Shown piece after piece: positions 11,036 to 22,689 of a DNA stretch of 64,000 nucleotides. Each line of letters starts with the position of its first letter. The first letter of the stretch is position 1. The translations under genes and the position numbers were made by a program. Where the stretch lies: the NCBI GenBank assembly GCA_025201345.1, contig JAIXMG010000026.1, positions 1-64,000 on the forward strand. The letters are read 5' to 3'. The notes beneath the pieces are model-generated. The model made no database searches. It was given only the letters and a program-made list of their open reading frames with translations, and had not been told where the DNA came from. This DNA is from Thamnidium elegans. Lineage: Eukaryota; Mucoromycota; Mucoromycetes; Mucorales; Mucoraceae.

Positions 11036-11639
11036 TTGTTGATCGGTGAATTAGGATACCACTTCCGCTTGTAGTCACTAATTGTACTTTTTTTAATTCC
11101 AGGAATTCGTTTCATGATCTGAGAGTAGGAATAACCAGATTGAAGCAAATTTTGTAACCTATTTTGAGTATCTTTGGGAAGAGATCGAACCATAATTTAA
11201 AAAAAAAAAGAAAGAATAAAAGAATGAAAAGCGATTTTGAAAAAGTCTTCCTTTTATATGTATATGCAATACATACCTCGGAAAGATACCTACATACCGT
11301 AGCAAATACATATTAATTGTTAATACTTTCATTCTCCCAATATTTCGGAACTTTTCATATTTTAAATTCGACCCTGAAAAATGGTCCGGATGTATATGTC
11401 ATTTTTAAATAAAATTATTTTAACCACATATAATGTTTTTATCCCAACTTTTTACCTATTTGAAAGTAAACGATTTCCCTCTTGTATTGTATTTTATTTC
11501 AAATTAATCCTATTCTTGGTTGTAGAGTTACAAGTACGAAGGTGAAAAAATATAAAACATCTGGACCATTTTTCCACCCACTGTAGGCTATAAGCTACTC
11601 ATAAAAAAAAAGTATAAAGGATAAAAAAGTTACACTTGT

Positions 11640-11767
11640 AAAAAAAAAAATCAGCTAGTAAAAAAAAAGAAAAATCAGCTAGTAAAAAAAAAGAAAAATC
11701 AGTCAGTAAAAAAAAAAAAAAATCAGCCAATAAAAAAAAAAAAAATCAGCCAATAAAAAAAAAAAAA
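11640..11767. repeat. Degenerate about 25-bp tandem repeat, AATCAGC plus A-run
   Basis: Five copies of AATCAGCTAGT / AATCAGCCAAT alternate with runs of 9-15 A. No coding potential. It lies just outside the right end of the split Tc1 element. Confidence 0.7.
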
Positions 11768-11836
11768 TTGTATAAATTAAAAAAGATATAGTAACATTTA
11801 TTACATATATGGTGTTGGAGACCATATTTTCTTTTT

Positions 11837-12094
11837 AAAAAAAACATTTCAATTATAATAATAATAGAAAATTAAAAAGAATACAAAAAAATAAATATAC
11901 ATGTATCTAAAGCCTTCCTTAAAAGGTTTTCGAGATTCTTTTGGCTAGCTTTTGCTTATGAGATGAGTATTTCTCATTCAAAAAACTTGTTACCATTATG
12001 GTAACAAGTCATTCTTAAATATGATTGGCTATACGTAAAAAAATTGGTATAATAGTTACCATAATATTATTTTGAGTACAACGGCTCCGCCATA
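11837..12094. repeat. Dispersed repeat, copy 1 (second copy 24380-24646)
   Basis: About 260 bp match 24380-24646 in the same orientation, with few changes and a small insertion in the second copy. It includes a 23-bp palindrome, CTTGTTACCATTATGGTAACAAG centre at 11997, and ends at CTCCGCCAT. There is no ORF. It looks like a short non-autonomous element or part of one; no terminal repeats were recognised. Confidence 0.75.
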
Positions 12095-12779
12095 TTATAT
12101 TAATTAGAACTGTTTTCGATATCTTTTTCTCTTTTATTTATAATAAAAATATATTTATATAATTATTCTATTAATGTTTATATGTCCGGAAGAAAACGGC
12201 CGAGCCTAAAAAAGCAATTGATCTGTGAAAAAGAGGTCAAAAAAGTAGGACGAAACGAAAGAATCTTATAAAAGTTTTCAAAAATGTTCTTGATAACATA
12301 CAGAGAGATTTCGTTGATAAAACAACTTTTTATTAGCAGTGTATCAGACTCCACTTATGTTTGAAATTACGGCCGTTTTAAGTCGCGGAGCACGATTACC
12401 ACTTGTTAATAAATTAAAAGAGAATAACTTTCTAAAATTTTTGGCTACATCATATTTGTTTTATAAGCTAATTTTATTTTATAAAATTTATTTTTATAAA
12501 GTATTTTTTTAATTATTTATATACTGGTCCTTTTTTTGTCTTTTTAACTTTTGTAAAAATTATATTGGCTAAAAATTGCTCTAGAGAAATTTAATTTTTA
12601 CATTTATAACTCAATGAAATACGCATAGGATGAAAATACATTGGTAATACCTCTAATATTAATCGGAGTTTGAATTGTAATTACGAGTAATATCGCATAG
12701 TCTACTAATACTCTCAGAGTACATGTCCACTAGATAGAAGTCATAGCTCAATATGAATTCTATTTTTACCGGCTAATAA
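12095..12779. other. AT-rich spacer with no recognised feature
   Basis: No ORF, repeat or RNA gene could be supported between the dispersed repeat and the left tip of element 2. Confidence 0.5.
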
Positions 12780-13705
12780 TTAAGATAGGGATTAATTGTA
12801 GCCGTTTGGGATATAAAAATAGTAGGAATTTGAAATTTGGAGAGATGATACATTGTAATTTTCCGCATCTTTTAAAGTAACTTTCGTGACTGTCAAATTA
12901 TTATTGCGTGCGCTATAGGCCAAAATGTGTCAATTAAATAGGTTTAAATTCAGTGGTGGTTTCAATTTAACTCCGATCAATATGAAATTTTAATGAACGT
13001 TAGTTTAGTATTTTTAAAAACTAATCTTTAAATTTGAGCAATTTTCATAAGCTAGTTTCTGAGTAATCGTTCGTCAAAATGTCGAAATACCCCTATTTTG
13101 AGGTATAATATGACTGTGTATAATATGGCCCCTGACAAAAATTTTGGGTTCCGCAAAAATATCCTTTTATCTAAAAGTAGATGCTTTGAAACTAAAAATA
13201 ACGTAAGAACGGCCTTTTTATGTTAATTATTGGTGGAGATATGGGCCGTTAAAAACAGCACATAACTTAAAAACGGCCGAAAAACACGTGATATAGAAGT
13301 TTGACGATGTAAAAAATTCTAATATCAGAATATAAATTAATTTTTTGAAAAGCTACACATCTTTAGATTATTTTAGAGCAATTTAAAATTAGTTTAACTT
13401 AAAAACTCGTTAGTTAAATGGTAGATAAATCACCGTACCTAATATGTTAAACTAGCGTACATACAGTAAACCCCAATATGTCCTCAGCTTGGTCTGCTAT
13501 ATTGACCCTTTTTAGGTTGTACTATAGGTAGTATACGTAGCAGTACAGACCCTAATACAGCTAGCATTATACCTGAAAAAATAGGTTGCGGTATTGATCG
13601 CCGTATAAAGTTACTCGACTAACATGTAAAAATATATAAAGTTTTATTGATCCAAAAATAATATAATGTTGTTTTAGCATTGTTTTATTAGAAAAAAAAA
13701 GTAGA

Positions 13706-15426
13706 TTAAGAGCGAGTATTACGGGAAGCACTGCCTCTAGGACGGCCCCTACCTCGGGAGCCTCTGGAAGGTCTTCCACGACTAGCTACACTGGCAGGAT
13801 TAGCTGCTTGACGAGCTGGTCTTCCTACTCGACCACGACCGCGACCAGCAACAGGAACACGGCTTGAACGACGAACATTTTGGTCTTCTACCTGCTGGTT
13901 TGCATCTCCAGTGGGCTCCTCCAAATTGGTAGGTCTTGGCACCCTTCCTCTTGCTGGGATATAATCCTCATCTGCGCGAGGGTCATCATTATCACCATCA
14001 GATTCTGATAGAACTGCTTCGTCTTCATCACGTTCTCTTCTTCTAGAAACCCACTGATCGAACATACGTTCCTCTCGTCTTAACCTTCTCTCTTGAGCCT
14101 CAAGGTCTTCGCCATCTTGACCTGCTGTAAAAGGTACCGAGCCTTCGCCACCAACAGTACCGTCATGTACTACCTGCACCTCACGAATACACCTCTTCAT
14201 GCCATTGATGAAGCTACCCCTATTGGCATAGCGCCACAGATACTCTACAATCTTACCAGGACAATCCTTAGAGTTACGGTATCTTGGCCCAATAAAGACC
14301 TTCAAGTCTCTCCAAAGACACTCAATTATGTTTGTGTGTAAATGACCTGAAACAGGAGTTAAGGATACGTCCGGATTGGTAGTTACTTGATCAACTGTAG
14401 TAAATCCCTGACTGTGATTAACGACTTGATGAGCTCTAAAAAAAAGCTGGTTGTTCTCGCCATTAAAGTCCAATTGACCATTGTCTACATGAGAAGGACG
14501 ATGAAGATTACGATAAGCGCGCCAACCATCGGAACGGATAACAGTTCCGGACTTACAGAATTTGTAAATAATTGGCAAGAGGGTGGCAGCAGTACGGTTA
14601 GGTACAGTTAAAAAGATGCGGTTGCCAGCTTCAAAATGGTAGCGAGTCTCAGTAGCACCAGTGCGAAAATCCGTATACTCATACGTACGTCCGTTGGGAT
14701 CCTCCGGAATAAGAGCTTCGACCATTCCAAACACCCAGATACCTTCGACGGGACGACCACGACCATGTTTACGCTTACCAAGTTTTGACTCGTCGATCTG
14801 GATATGATGACACCTGGGGTTGTTTCCGAGAAGATGATTCTCACCAAGATTATGGCTCTCATAATCAGATAACATCAAAAGCTGGCAATCAAGCAATAGC
14901 TGAGACAACGTGTTAGGAGAGATACTATGGCCTCTAAGAACATCAGTGATACGCCCACCTTGGAAGAATTGGTACATAGCAGATATCATGTACTGCAAGA
15001 TCATTTTCTTACGATAAAACATTGAACCGTTCGTAATAGTACGGCGTAAAGGTCCGTTATGACCAACGGTTGAACCATCATCGCCGATAGAGTAACCTCC
15101 GCCACAATACAAGTACCATTGCTCTCTTTCCTCTCGCCACCATAAGGTAGGGTAGTGAATACAGCCTTGAATACCACAGCGAGCGTCAGGTTGTCTATCG
15201 AATGCCCTAAAATGGTCCTTAAGAACACTAAACACGGAAAATTTTAATGTTAGTTGTTAAAGTAGGTATAATAGTAGCTTAAAATAACTTACGTCCAGAT
15301 GTCACCTCTTTCGAGAGTAATCATTCTTGCTAATTCCAAGACATCACCATCTAAAACGCGACTACGATAAGTGGAAACTACTTGACCAGCAACACGACCA
15401 CGAGAGCGAGGAATAATTGAAGACAT
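13706..15426 (-). CDS. Merlin/ISXO2-like transposase (element 2), intact
   Basis: Two exons (15426-15293 and 15227-13706) join in frame to about 551 residues. The N-terminus has an Arg/Gly stretch (IPRSRGRVAGQVV). A CGIQGC motif lies upstream of the catalytic core: HHIQIDESKLGKRKHGRGRP, WVFGMVEA, NRTAATLLPIIYKFC, SDGWRAY, VNHSQGF, and HTNIIECLWRDLK. The C-terminal 150 residues are acidic and then strongly RGR-rich (GRGRGRVGR and RGSRGRGRPRG), like AT-hook or RGG tails that bind nucleic acid. The catalytic Asp, Asp and Glu positions are all present. The basic tail is absent from bacterial IS1595 proteins and is probably a eukaryotic addition. Confidence 0.87.
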
Positions 15427-16687
15427 TTAAAATAAGATGCTTAAGATTAACGACAAAAAACTAATGTATAGTAAATGTATAAACAAAACATAAAATTAAC
15501 AATGGGTTAATGGCATTATGTTTTTTTTTTTTTTTTGGCACTTACATGATTGATAAAAAGTTAAAGAAAGAAGAAGAAAATATCTAGGCTCCCCCTACCC
15601 TAAATAAATAAATTTAAAGTAGTCACTCTTTAATTTAAACTGCGTGGATTTGATTATGCTTGTCGCTAGCCGAAAAATCAATATTTTGAGGAGCTATAAA
15701 AAATAAAGCTCTTAAATATAGTGTTTTTAAACTTATATATAGCACTCTGTAAGCAAAAAATAAGTTTATAGACCAAAAAAAGGGGTTATTATGTGATTTT
15801 TACTGCGAAAGGAACGAAATTAAGAAATTGGGTGAACTATTTTTTGCTTTTTACAGTGAATTATATAAATAAAATAAAGAATGTATTAGTGATAAGTATA
15901 TATGAAAATTAGCTTAGTTTTTAAAACTATTTTTAAAATTCGCCTATCGTTATTGTATCATAAGTTCGGACCATATTTTATCCGTCATTTTTAATTTTTG
16001 GTAATATCAGCACCAATTTCCTTTTTCAATCGTAGTAAAACCTATATACGTAATAGAACCGTTAATTACGCATGTTTTAAAACTAAAATTGTGTAGTTCT
16101 GACTGTTTGTTCAGAATTCATAGCAGAAACAAAAATAAAAAATGCTTATTTTTTATAGCATTTAAATACCTTAATTCGCAACTGTCTCAGCTATAAATAT
16201 AACATTGTCTTAATCAGTTTGTTTTCTTTTATTTGAGCATTTAAAAAAGACTTTAGCTTAAAAATTGATTGAGTAATTTGCATTTAAAAAAATGAAGATA
16301 ATGATTAAAACCTTAATATCTCCACCAAAAATTATGATACTAACTTGAAATAAATAGAAATCGCGTTAAAATTATTAATAGCTTTATCAAAATTATTTAC
16401 AGCTATCCTTAAAAAGTTTTTAAAATTTATTCCACATTTTAAAGCAAATACAAAGTAAATTTAATATCATTTGAGTATGTCATCTTTTTTTGAAAAATAA
16501 TAACAATTTCTTTTTTTACAAGTAAATTACCTAGACTATTAATGTGAACTTATGTAGAATTTTACCAAAGAAAAGAATATCAAATCAGAATTTCAAAAAA
16601 ATAAAAATTCGCAAAGTTATGACCAGTTCAAAAAAATAAATATATCAAAAATCTTAGAAAAAAAAGCAAATTTTTTTTTTACAAAAG
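15427..16687. other. Non-coding 5' region of element 2
   Basis: AT-rich sequence upstream of the transposase with no ORF of note. A long T-run lies near 15522-15536. Nothing else can be supported. Confidence 0.5.
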
Positions 16688-16762
16688 TTGACGTACGGGG
16701 TCGAACCAGCGACACGAAGATTGCTAATTCGACGCTCTACAAACCGAGCTACACAGATAAAC
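16688..16762 (-). other. tRNA-like sequence in element 2
   Basis: This is the best preserved of the three tRNA-like modules. On the minus strand TA precedes a perfect D stem (GCTC/GAGC) around GGTTTGTA, which also forms a good A box. A GGTTCGACCCC B box follows at normal spacing. The anticodon stem has four pairs (CGAA/TTCG), and the acceptor and T stems are weak. The flanks CAAAAGTT and AACTTTTG are inverted, extending the stem. It may be a pol III promoter or tRNA-derived module rather than a tRNA used in translation. Confidence 0.55.
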
Positions 16763-17279
16763 TTTTGAAACTTATAAAATAAATTAAAAATATCCAAGCT
16801 GGTTAAAATGTTTTTTGGCAATTACGACTTCTTTTATTACATAAAATTAATTTCTTAAAATTTAATAATTTTAAATATAGCTATTTTTATCGTAATTAAC
16901 TGTCAAACCGTATTTAATAGTTTTTATGCTGTCCCAGCGCATCTTAGACTTTTAACGCTCGCGGAGACCGAAATATAGCTAGAATTAATTTGAAAACTTT
17001 GGAGAATATGTGGAAACTTTATTAATGCATTGTGTGAAAATCTGAAGCTTTTTGAATCATAGCCTAACGCGCTTTTGAATTTAACCCTATTTAATTGACA
17101 CATTTTGGCCTATAGCGCACGCAATAATAATTTGACAGTCACGAAAGTTACTTTAAAAGATGCGGAAAATTACAATGTATCATCTCTCCAAATTTCAAAT
17201 CCCTACTATTTTTATATCCCAAACGGCTACAATTAATCCCTATCTTAAATGGTACCCTTTTTACCTAATTAGCGCAATA

Positions 17280-17500
17280 CAGTGACTCACAAAACTGTCC
17301 CATGTTTGGATATTTTTTTTTAAACGATAAACCTGTATATATAACTGGCATTTAAAGTATCTTTTGTTATACTCCGTTCGATAGAGAAAACTGTCCTCTT
17401 TCCGAAAAAGGACTTATGTCGTATAAATGATGTCACGTGAGATAATTTAAACGCAGCTAAAGCTAAACTATTTATTGGGACAGTCTTGTGAGGAAGCAGC
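17280..17500. mobile_element. Isolated terminal region of a Tc1/mariner element
   Basis: It begins TA then CAGTGACTCACAAAACTGTCC at 17280, and has an inward-facing second copy (GGGACAGTCTTGTGAGG) near 17478-17494. The same tip occurs at 22160. No transposase is present, so this is a solo end left after deletion or interrupted by element 3. Confidence 0.6.
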
Positions 17501-18349
17501 AAATTTTGAATTCTCAAAAAAATAATATGGCTAATATTTAAGATAGGTCCCACGAAACCACGGCCGAACCAAAGGTAGTAGAGGTCTGAAATTTTGGGAA
17601 TAGCATTTAAAAAATTCTATCTAATTGGGAATTAAATTTCATGCCGCGGAAATCAAAATTGCGAAAGTTTAAATAGTAAAAGTTATATTCTGCATATATT
17701 ATGGTATATATCAGTCTATAACTTGCGAATCACGCATGGATAAGTTTTCATTTTTTGTGATAATAGTTAGATGTATTACCTAACGTCGCTCAGAAAATTT
17801 CAAACAGTTTAATAGCGAATTGCAATCGCAAACTCGTATAATATACGATGTAATGCTGAAGACATAGTGGTAGCGACCACTGTTAGGTTAGGCAGGGAAT
17901 ATTATTTAAAAATTTGATTGCAGAATCAAGTTTAAATTGATATTTTATATAACAGTTTATCAGATAAAATAGTAGACGGGTTAATTGAGTGTCTATAATG
18001 GATGTTAAGCTCGCATTAGAAGATAATATAAGTGAGCTATGATAAACGTATAATAGTTTATATGGATTGCAGTTCTATACTAAATAGTCCTTTACTAGAA
18101 TAAGGTTAGTAGAGATTTTGATAAGCTACATTTTACTATGCGCTATTGTTTGATTTAGGTGCGCTACTCGTGAATAACGCTAAAAAATATACCGATGATA
18201 ATACTACATATGATGAGACGCTACACTGCTAAATCTGTTACATTAAGTATTAACAGGTTTATGGTCTATATTCATTTTAAGAAGTGTTTGTATAATAATA
18301 TAAAGTAACTGTAAAAAATCATTTATTAAAAAAAAAGATGGATAATATC

Positions 18350-19941
18350 TTAACGTCTGCTTCTACTACGTCTAGTATTATGACGAGTAGGGATAGTAGT
18401 AGTAGTAAGATTTTGCTCTTCGTTAACGGGAATATCTAAAGTACTGTCACTAACAGAAGATGGTTGGAAGGATGATGCAAGTGTAAGACCTTCATCCGGA
18501 TTATTGCTTCCTTCTTCTGGTACCCAATCTTCGTCGTCAGTGTCATAATCCGTTTCCACTTCCGAATCATAGTCATCTTCATGCTGGAATGGCTGGGCTT
18601 CTTCTACCTCCACTTGTTCTTCATCCCATGCTTGGGCACGTGTTATCAAATCAGGGGAAACACCTCCAGAATTGGGTGTATTAACCAGCTGGACTTCACG
18701 AATACACCTTTCCATACCAGTTTTCAATCCAAGGCCTTGATTTTCTCTGCGCCACATAAACTCCAAGAGTTTACCAGGACAATCCTTGATGGTGCGATTA
18801 CGAGGATGAATAAAACGTTTAATTGGGGTCCACAACCCTTCGATTACATTAGTGTGGATTAACCCCTCAGTTTGGTTACCCTGAACTTGATCCTCTGTAG
18901 CAAAATTGATCGAGTGATTGACTACTTGATGTCTTCTAAAATAGAACCCGGAATAATCTGCTGGAACTACAGAGCCGTCCTCTCTTATTATGTCACTTGG
19001 ATGAGGACGAGAATAAGCAGACCACCCATCGGAACGAATCACAGTACCCCGAGCACAAAAAGCCTGAATGATTGGGATCAAAGTAGCAGCAGAACGGTTG
19101 GGTACCGTACACACAAACGCTTTACCTGCCTTGAACTTTGGTCTCTCTTCGTACTGACCTTCCGATATGTAAGCATAGTAGGTCTCATCTGTTTTGATGG
19201 CTTCCACCATACCAAACACCCAAACACCTTCAACATGAGTACCACGGTTATGCTTACGCTTACCAAACTTAGACTCATCAATTTGAATATGATCGCACAA
19301 TTCGTTTTCACCTAAAAGATAGCTACCGTGGTATCGCACATAATCAGAGCTCATCATTGCTTGACAATCTTTAGAAATCTGAGCAATCGTAACACCGTGG
19401 ACTTTGATGGTGCTGAAAATGTCGTTTGCTTTAGCTGAGCGGAAATATTCAAGTAAGATACAATATACAATGTTGACAGTCTTCTTACTGTTATAAAACA
19501 CTGTGTTAGATGTAATAGTCACTTGTCTATCGCGATGAGCATATAACGGTGTAGAAAAACGACAATGGTAGTAAAATTGCTGCTTTTGAGCTCTATATGT
19601 CAAGGCCATTTCGCTAGAACAACCATTGTAACGACAGATATTGTCCTCTCTGTAGAAAGCACCGATAGTATCTCTTAAATGACTATAGAAGTATGAATTT
19701 TTTTAGTTTTAAAACGTTTTATTAATATTTATATTGTACTTACTCCCAAGTTGCTGTAGCAGATCCAATAATTCGGGCATCTTCTATACGCTCACCAACA
19801 ACAGGAATACGAGTACCCCAACCTAACTACTTGACCAGAAAAACGACCACGAGGACGAGCATTAGCTGTAACATTATCTGCTAAGACATTTCTTGGACGA
19901 CCGCGACGATTACGGCCTGCATTGACATTGATAGGAGGCAT
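18350..19941 (-). pseudogene. Merlin/ISXO2-like transposase (element 3), one frameshift
   Basis: Two exons are visible: 19941-19744 and 19682-18350. Exon 2 encodes HIQIDESKFGKRKHNRG, WVFGMVEA, NRSAATLIPIIQAFC, SDGWSAY, VNHSINF, and HTNVIEGLWTPIKR, all needed for a DDE transposase, followed by an acidic tail. Exon 1 is 198 nt, but the splice phase requires a length of 2 modulo 3. The N-terminal RGRFSGQVVR and the next segment WGTRIPVVGERIED lie in different frames, with the shift near 19820-19830. Either the element is inactive or the sequence has an error there. The N-terminal segment resembles WGSRVPISGDKN of element 1. Confidence 0.8.
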
Positions 19942-20959
19942 TACGAACTAGATTGCAGTAAATGTTCTTTGTTGATTGAGTTTAAGTAATGTGCAGAGAA
20001 ATATAAAGCAATTTAATTAAAATGTTGTGATATTGATAGAGAAGGTCGAAATAAAATACAGAAAATGATAAAAGGCTTGGTATTAGTTTTTAAAGTATAA
20101 TAATGTAATAATTACTTACATGAATAAAAGGAGGGATTTCTTTTTTTTCCAGAAGAAAAAGTTTTCTCTCTTGCCTAAGCCACCGCCAAAATATGACGGT
20201 GTCACTGAAAACAGAAGTCCGAACAAAATCACTCATAATTTCCTTGTTTTTATAGTTAGCGACACGATTCAAGTATATATTTGGTAGGAAAACTGCTTCT
20301 CATTTCAAATTTTATATTTCCGTAAGCAAACAGATGCTATTTCACAGCTTATTGGTTGCTATATCGTTATATTCCCGTTTTAATCATGAGGTAAATAACA
20401 CCATTTGAAACATATTGGCTATTTTTGAGGCAATATAACACGTGGACCTACTATCTCAATCATGCCGAAATTTTTATAGTAGCATTACTTGCTTTTGTTT
20501 ATTTATGTATAAAAATATTGGAGTTGTACCAATCATATTTCCCTTCCATATTTGGCATTAAAATTTTGCAAAAAAGCAGTTTTATGGTAATAGTTGCATG
20601 AATAATTAACTGATATCTATGATATCTACCTCATTAAAATTGCGTAAAAACGCCACATAACATATGATAATAACAGATGCTTACTATAATATTTTTAAAA
20701 AATGCTATGATATTTTCTAAAGTTCGTTAAATTCTATTATACACATTTTTTAAAAGATGTATATCTACTTTTTTTTCAACTAATTAAAGCTATTTCAAAA
20801 AAAGATAGGTAATTAGTCAGTTTTAGCAAAGGTTAAAAATTAAAACAGATTGAAGATTGAATAAAAACTCCAGGAGAAATGAGCGTTTAAAGTGATTTAT
20901 AACGATCTAGACGCACTACATAATCGTTACTTTTTTAAAAAAAATATGAAACAAAAGTT
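19942..20959. other. Non-coding 5' region of element 3
   Basis: AT-rich sequence upstream of the transposase. No ORF with recognisable similarity and no repeat could be supported. Confidence 0.5.
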
Positions 20960-21032
20960 TCTTACGAGAACTGAATTAGCGACCATACCTACGATCAACG
21001 ATACTTATGCCACTACACCGTAGCGGCAATCA
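20960..21032 (-). other. tRNA-like relic in element 3
   Basis: The minus strand reads GGTGTAGTGGCATAAGTA, an A-box-like start, followed at tRNA spacing by AATTCAGTTCTCG, a decayed B box. The flank ACAAAAGTTTCTTACGAG aligns with the flanks of the modules in elements 1 and 2, and the distance to the right tip (about 500 bp) is the same. On its own this would not be called; the position and flank agreement support it. Confidence 0.4.
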
Positions 21033-21729
21033 TATTTTTCCTTACTTGTTTTAAAACAAGTACGTATACAATAAAATTTAAAATTGTCATTACTCCAGAA
21101 GAAAACGTCACAGTAGTTTCAAAAGTTTTTCCTAGTTAGTTCTAAAGCTTTTACTTCCGTAGATATTTACTGCTGTACGTTATAATATTTTCACGAAAAG
21201 ATATGTCAACTCTTACATATTACCGATTTAAAGAATAATTGAGCTGTAAGAATTGGAAATAAAAGCTACAATTATTTGTAATCTAATGTTTTCTATCACC
21301 TAACTTATTTTTGTAACGATAAGATTAGTACTGATGAAGTTATTTCCGTATTCGTCAGTTTTTACTATTTAAACTTCCGCAATTTTGATCTCCGGTGCAT
21401 GAAACTTAATTCCCAATTAGATAGAATTTTTTAAACGCTATTCCCAAAATTTCAGACCTCTACTACCTTTGATTCGGCCGTGGTTTCCTGGGACCTATCT
21501 TAAATGGTGGCCCAAGTTTGCCGAGTGTGAAGAACTAAAGCTTACTTTGGATTATGCTCAGCTATAGATAACTACAAACATAGAAAACATGATGAATTGC
21601 CCAGTCACAATCAATTTATGTTTATATCTTTTTTTTTGTAAACAAAAAAAAAAAAACTCTTTTTATTCATTTTTATAAATATATACAGAGAGAGAGAGGA
21701 AATACTTTAACCGAAAAAAACCTACTGCA

Positions 21730-22102
21730 CTACAACAGGTCACTAATTTTGTCTGCGTTAATGGACATGTCTCGATCGAAAGCAGTTGATGGTGAAATCA
21801 CGTAGAACCAGTTGGAAGATTGAGCCTGGTTATTTACCAAATCAGTTTTTTGAATCAACCCAACAACTGATAAAATATCACCAACGTCGATCACAGCGTA
21901 TTTTTTTGTCTTGTTCGCGAGAAAAGGCTGAACCAAGGGTATACATTTCGAGTAAGGTGAAGTTTTATGAGACTTCATAACTTCCACCACCGCGTAAAAA
22001 CTACCACAACTTCTACTTTCCGGAAGCTCCAAGTCGATTTCGAAAAAGAAAAGTACCTTGGCGACATACCAGTTGGAAATGGATTGTAAACGGTTACGCA
22101 CC
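21730..22102 (-). pseudogene. Last exon of an unidentified gene, truncated
   Basis: An open exon of about 124 residues begins after a TTTTTAG acceptor at 22103 and ends in ISDLL before a stop at 21730. It reads VRNRLQSISNWYVAKVLFFF, a segment with FYAVVEVMKSHKTSP, then KKYAVIDVGDILSVVGLIQK, and a C-terminal FYVISPSTAFDRDM. The composition looks like a folded beta-rich domain. I do not recognise the family with confidence; it may be the tail of a transposon-borne protein. Upstream exons are missing because a Tc1 end (22160) begins 60 bp away. Confidence 0.5.
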
Positions 22103-22159
22103 CTAAAAATATCAAACGATAAATGGAAAAGTTAGTAATGGCAACGAAGCAAGTATATA

Positions 22160-22676
22160 CAGTGACTAGCAAAACTGTCCCTATGTTGGGAAATATAAAA
22201 CATAATGATTATTAATTCTAGAACATGTAACATTTGAGTATTGGTTTATAAGTAATATCTGGTATAAAAATGATGTAAATTTTATTTAAAAAAAAAGGGA
22301 ATCAAAATATCTCCTATGGCGTGAGAAACAGTCTGATTAATATGATCGGTACATAGGGACAATTTTGCACGGATATTTAAAAATTTTAATTTTATTCATA
22401 TACTATCTTCTAGTACTTAGTCCAGTATCCTTTATTTTTAATACATTCTGCAATACGTCTTGGCATACTTTCGATCACCTTTATACACTCTTCTGGCTTT
22501 AATACGTCATACCAAACTTCTGATACACGCTCATATAAGTCGTTCATACCTTTTGGTGGTGTATCATATTGATTTAAACGGATTTTTAGTAATTGCCACA
22601 TGTTTTCGATTGGGTTTAAGTCTGGTGATTGAGCTGGCCATTGCATGACTTGATAATCCTGCTCTTTGACACTAAG
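22160..22676 (-). mobile_element. Truncated Tc1/mariner element with transposase C-terminus
   Basis: TA at 22158-22159 is followed by CAGTGACTAGCAAAACTGTCC, the same tip as at 17280, and an inward copy lies near 22345. On the minus strand the frame from about 22680 to 22410 encodes the last quarter of a Tc1 transposase: MQWPAQSPDLNPIENMW, then a tail ending NKGYWTKY. The rest of the gene and the right end are absent. The junction near 22676 leads into unrelated repetitive sequence. Confidence 0.8.
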
Positions 22677-22689
22677 GCGGAAGTTATGG

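Larger units (their letters stand above)
8869..11193 (-). pseudogene. Tc1-like transposase interrupted by a CACTA-like element
   Basis: The 3' part (8869-9739) encodes the catalytic core: FSDETKINVWGSDG, VKHGGGSLMMWGC, QQDNDPKH, SPDLNPIEHIW and a KGGQTKY end, with 35 residues between second Asp and Glu. The 5' part (11036-11193) encodes the start, MVRSLPKDTQNRLQNLLQSG, and its helix-turn-helix. The two parts lie in the same frame once the 9740-11035 insertion and one copy of its TTG duplication are set aside. No stop or frameshift is otherwise present. The gene seems to have been broken only by that insertion, which suggests the insertion is fairly recent. Confidence 0.85.
8869..11583 (-). 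mobile_element. Tc1/mariner element carrying the split transposase
   Basis: The right end is CCCACTG at 11583 followed by TA. Just inside are facing copies of a TGGTCCGGATGT / ACATCTGGACCA repeat (about 11386 and 11565), the doubled terminal-repeat pattern of Tc1 elements. No convincing left end was found between 8753 and 8869, so the start given is only the stop codon of the transposase. The left tip may be lost or diverged. Confidence 0.6.
12780..17248 (-). mobile_element. Merlin/IS1595-like DNA transposon, element 2
   Basis: Terminal inverted repeats of 173 bp occupy 12780-12952 and 17076-17248, start TTAAGATAGGGATTAATTGT, and differ at only a few positions. Inside is an intact two-exon ISXO2-type transposase on the minus strand and a tRNA-like sequence about 500 bp from the right end. 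Elements 1 and 3 share the GATAGG tip core. No clear target-site duplication was seen, although GGCTAAT lies next to the left tip here and also next to the left tips of elements 1 and 3. Confidence 0.85.
17536..21505 (-). mobile_element. Merlin/IS1595-like DNA transposon, element 3
   Basis: Inverted repeats of about 145 bp lie at 17536-17681 and 21361-21505 and start ATTTAAGATAGGTCCCA. They agree at more than nine positions in ten by eye. The element encodes an ISXO2-type transposase with one frameshift in exon 1 and carries a tRNA-like relic near 20960-21032. It lies head-to-tail with element 2, separated by 287 bp. The two may therefore have inserted near each other independently. Confidence 0.85.

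Noticed and set aside
14387..14611. ORFs opposite the Merlin-like transposase
   Set aside because: Antisense shadows without start context or conserved motifs.
17248..17536. Elements 2 and 3 as a tandem duplication
   Set aside because: Their inverted repeats and transposases are clearly different in sequence, so they are separate subfamilies.
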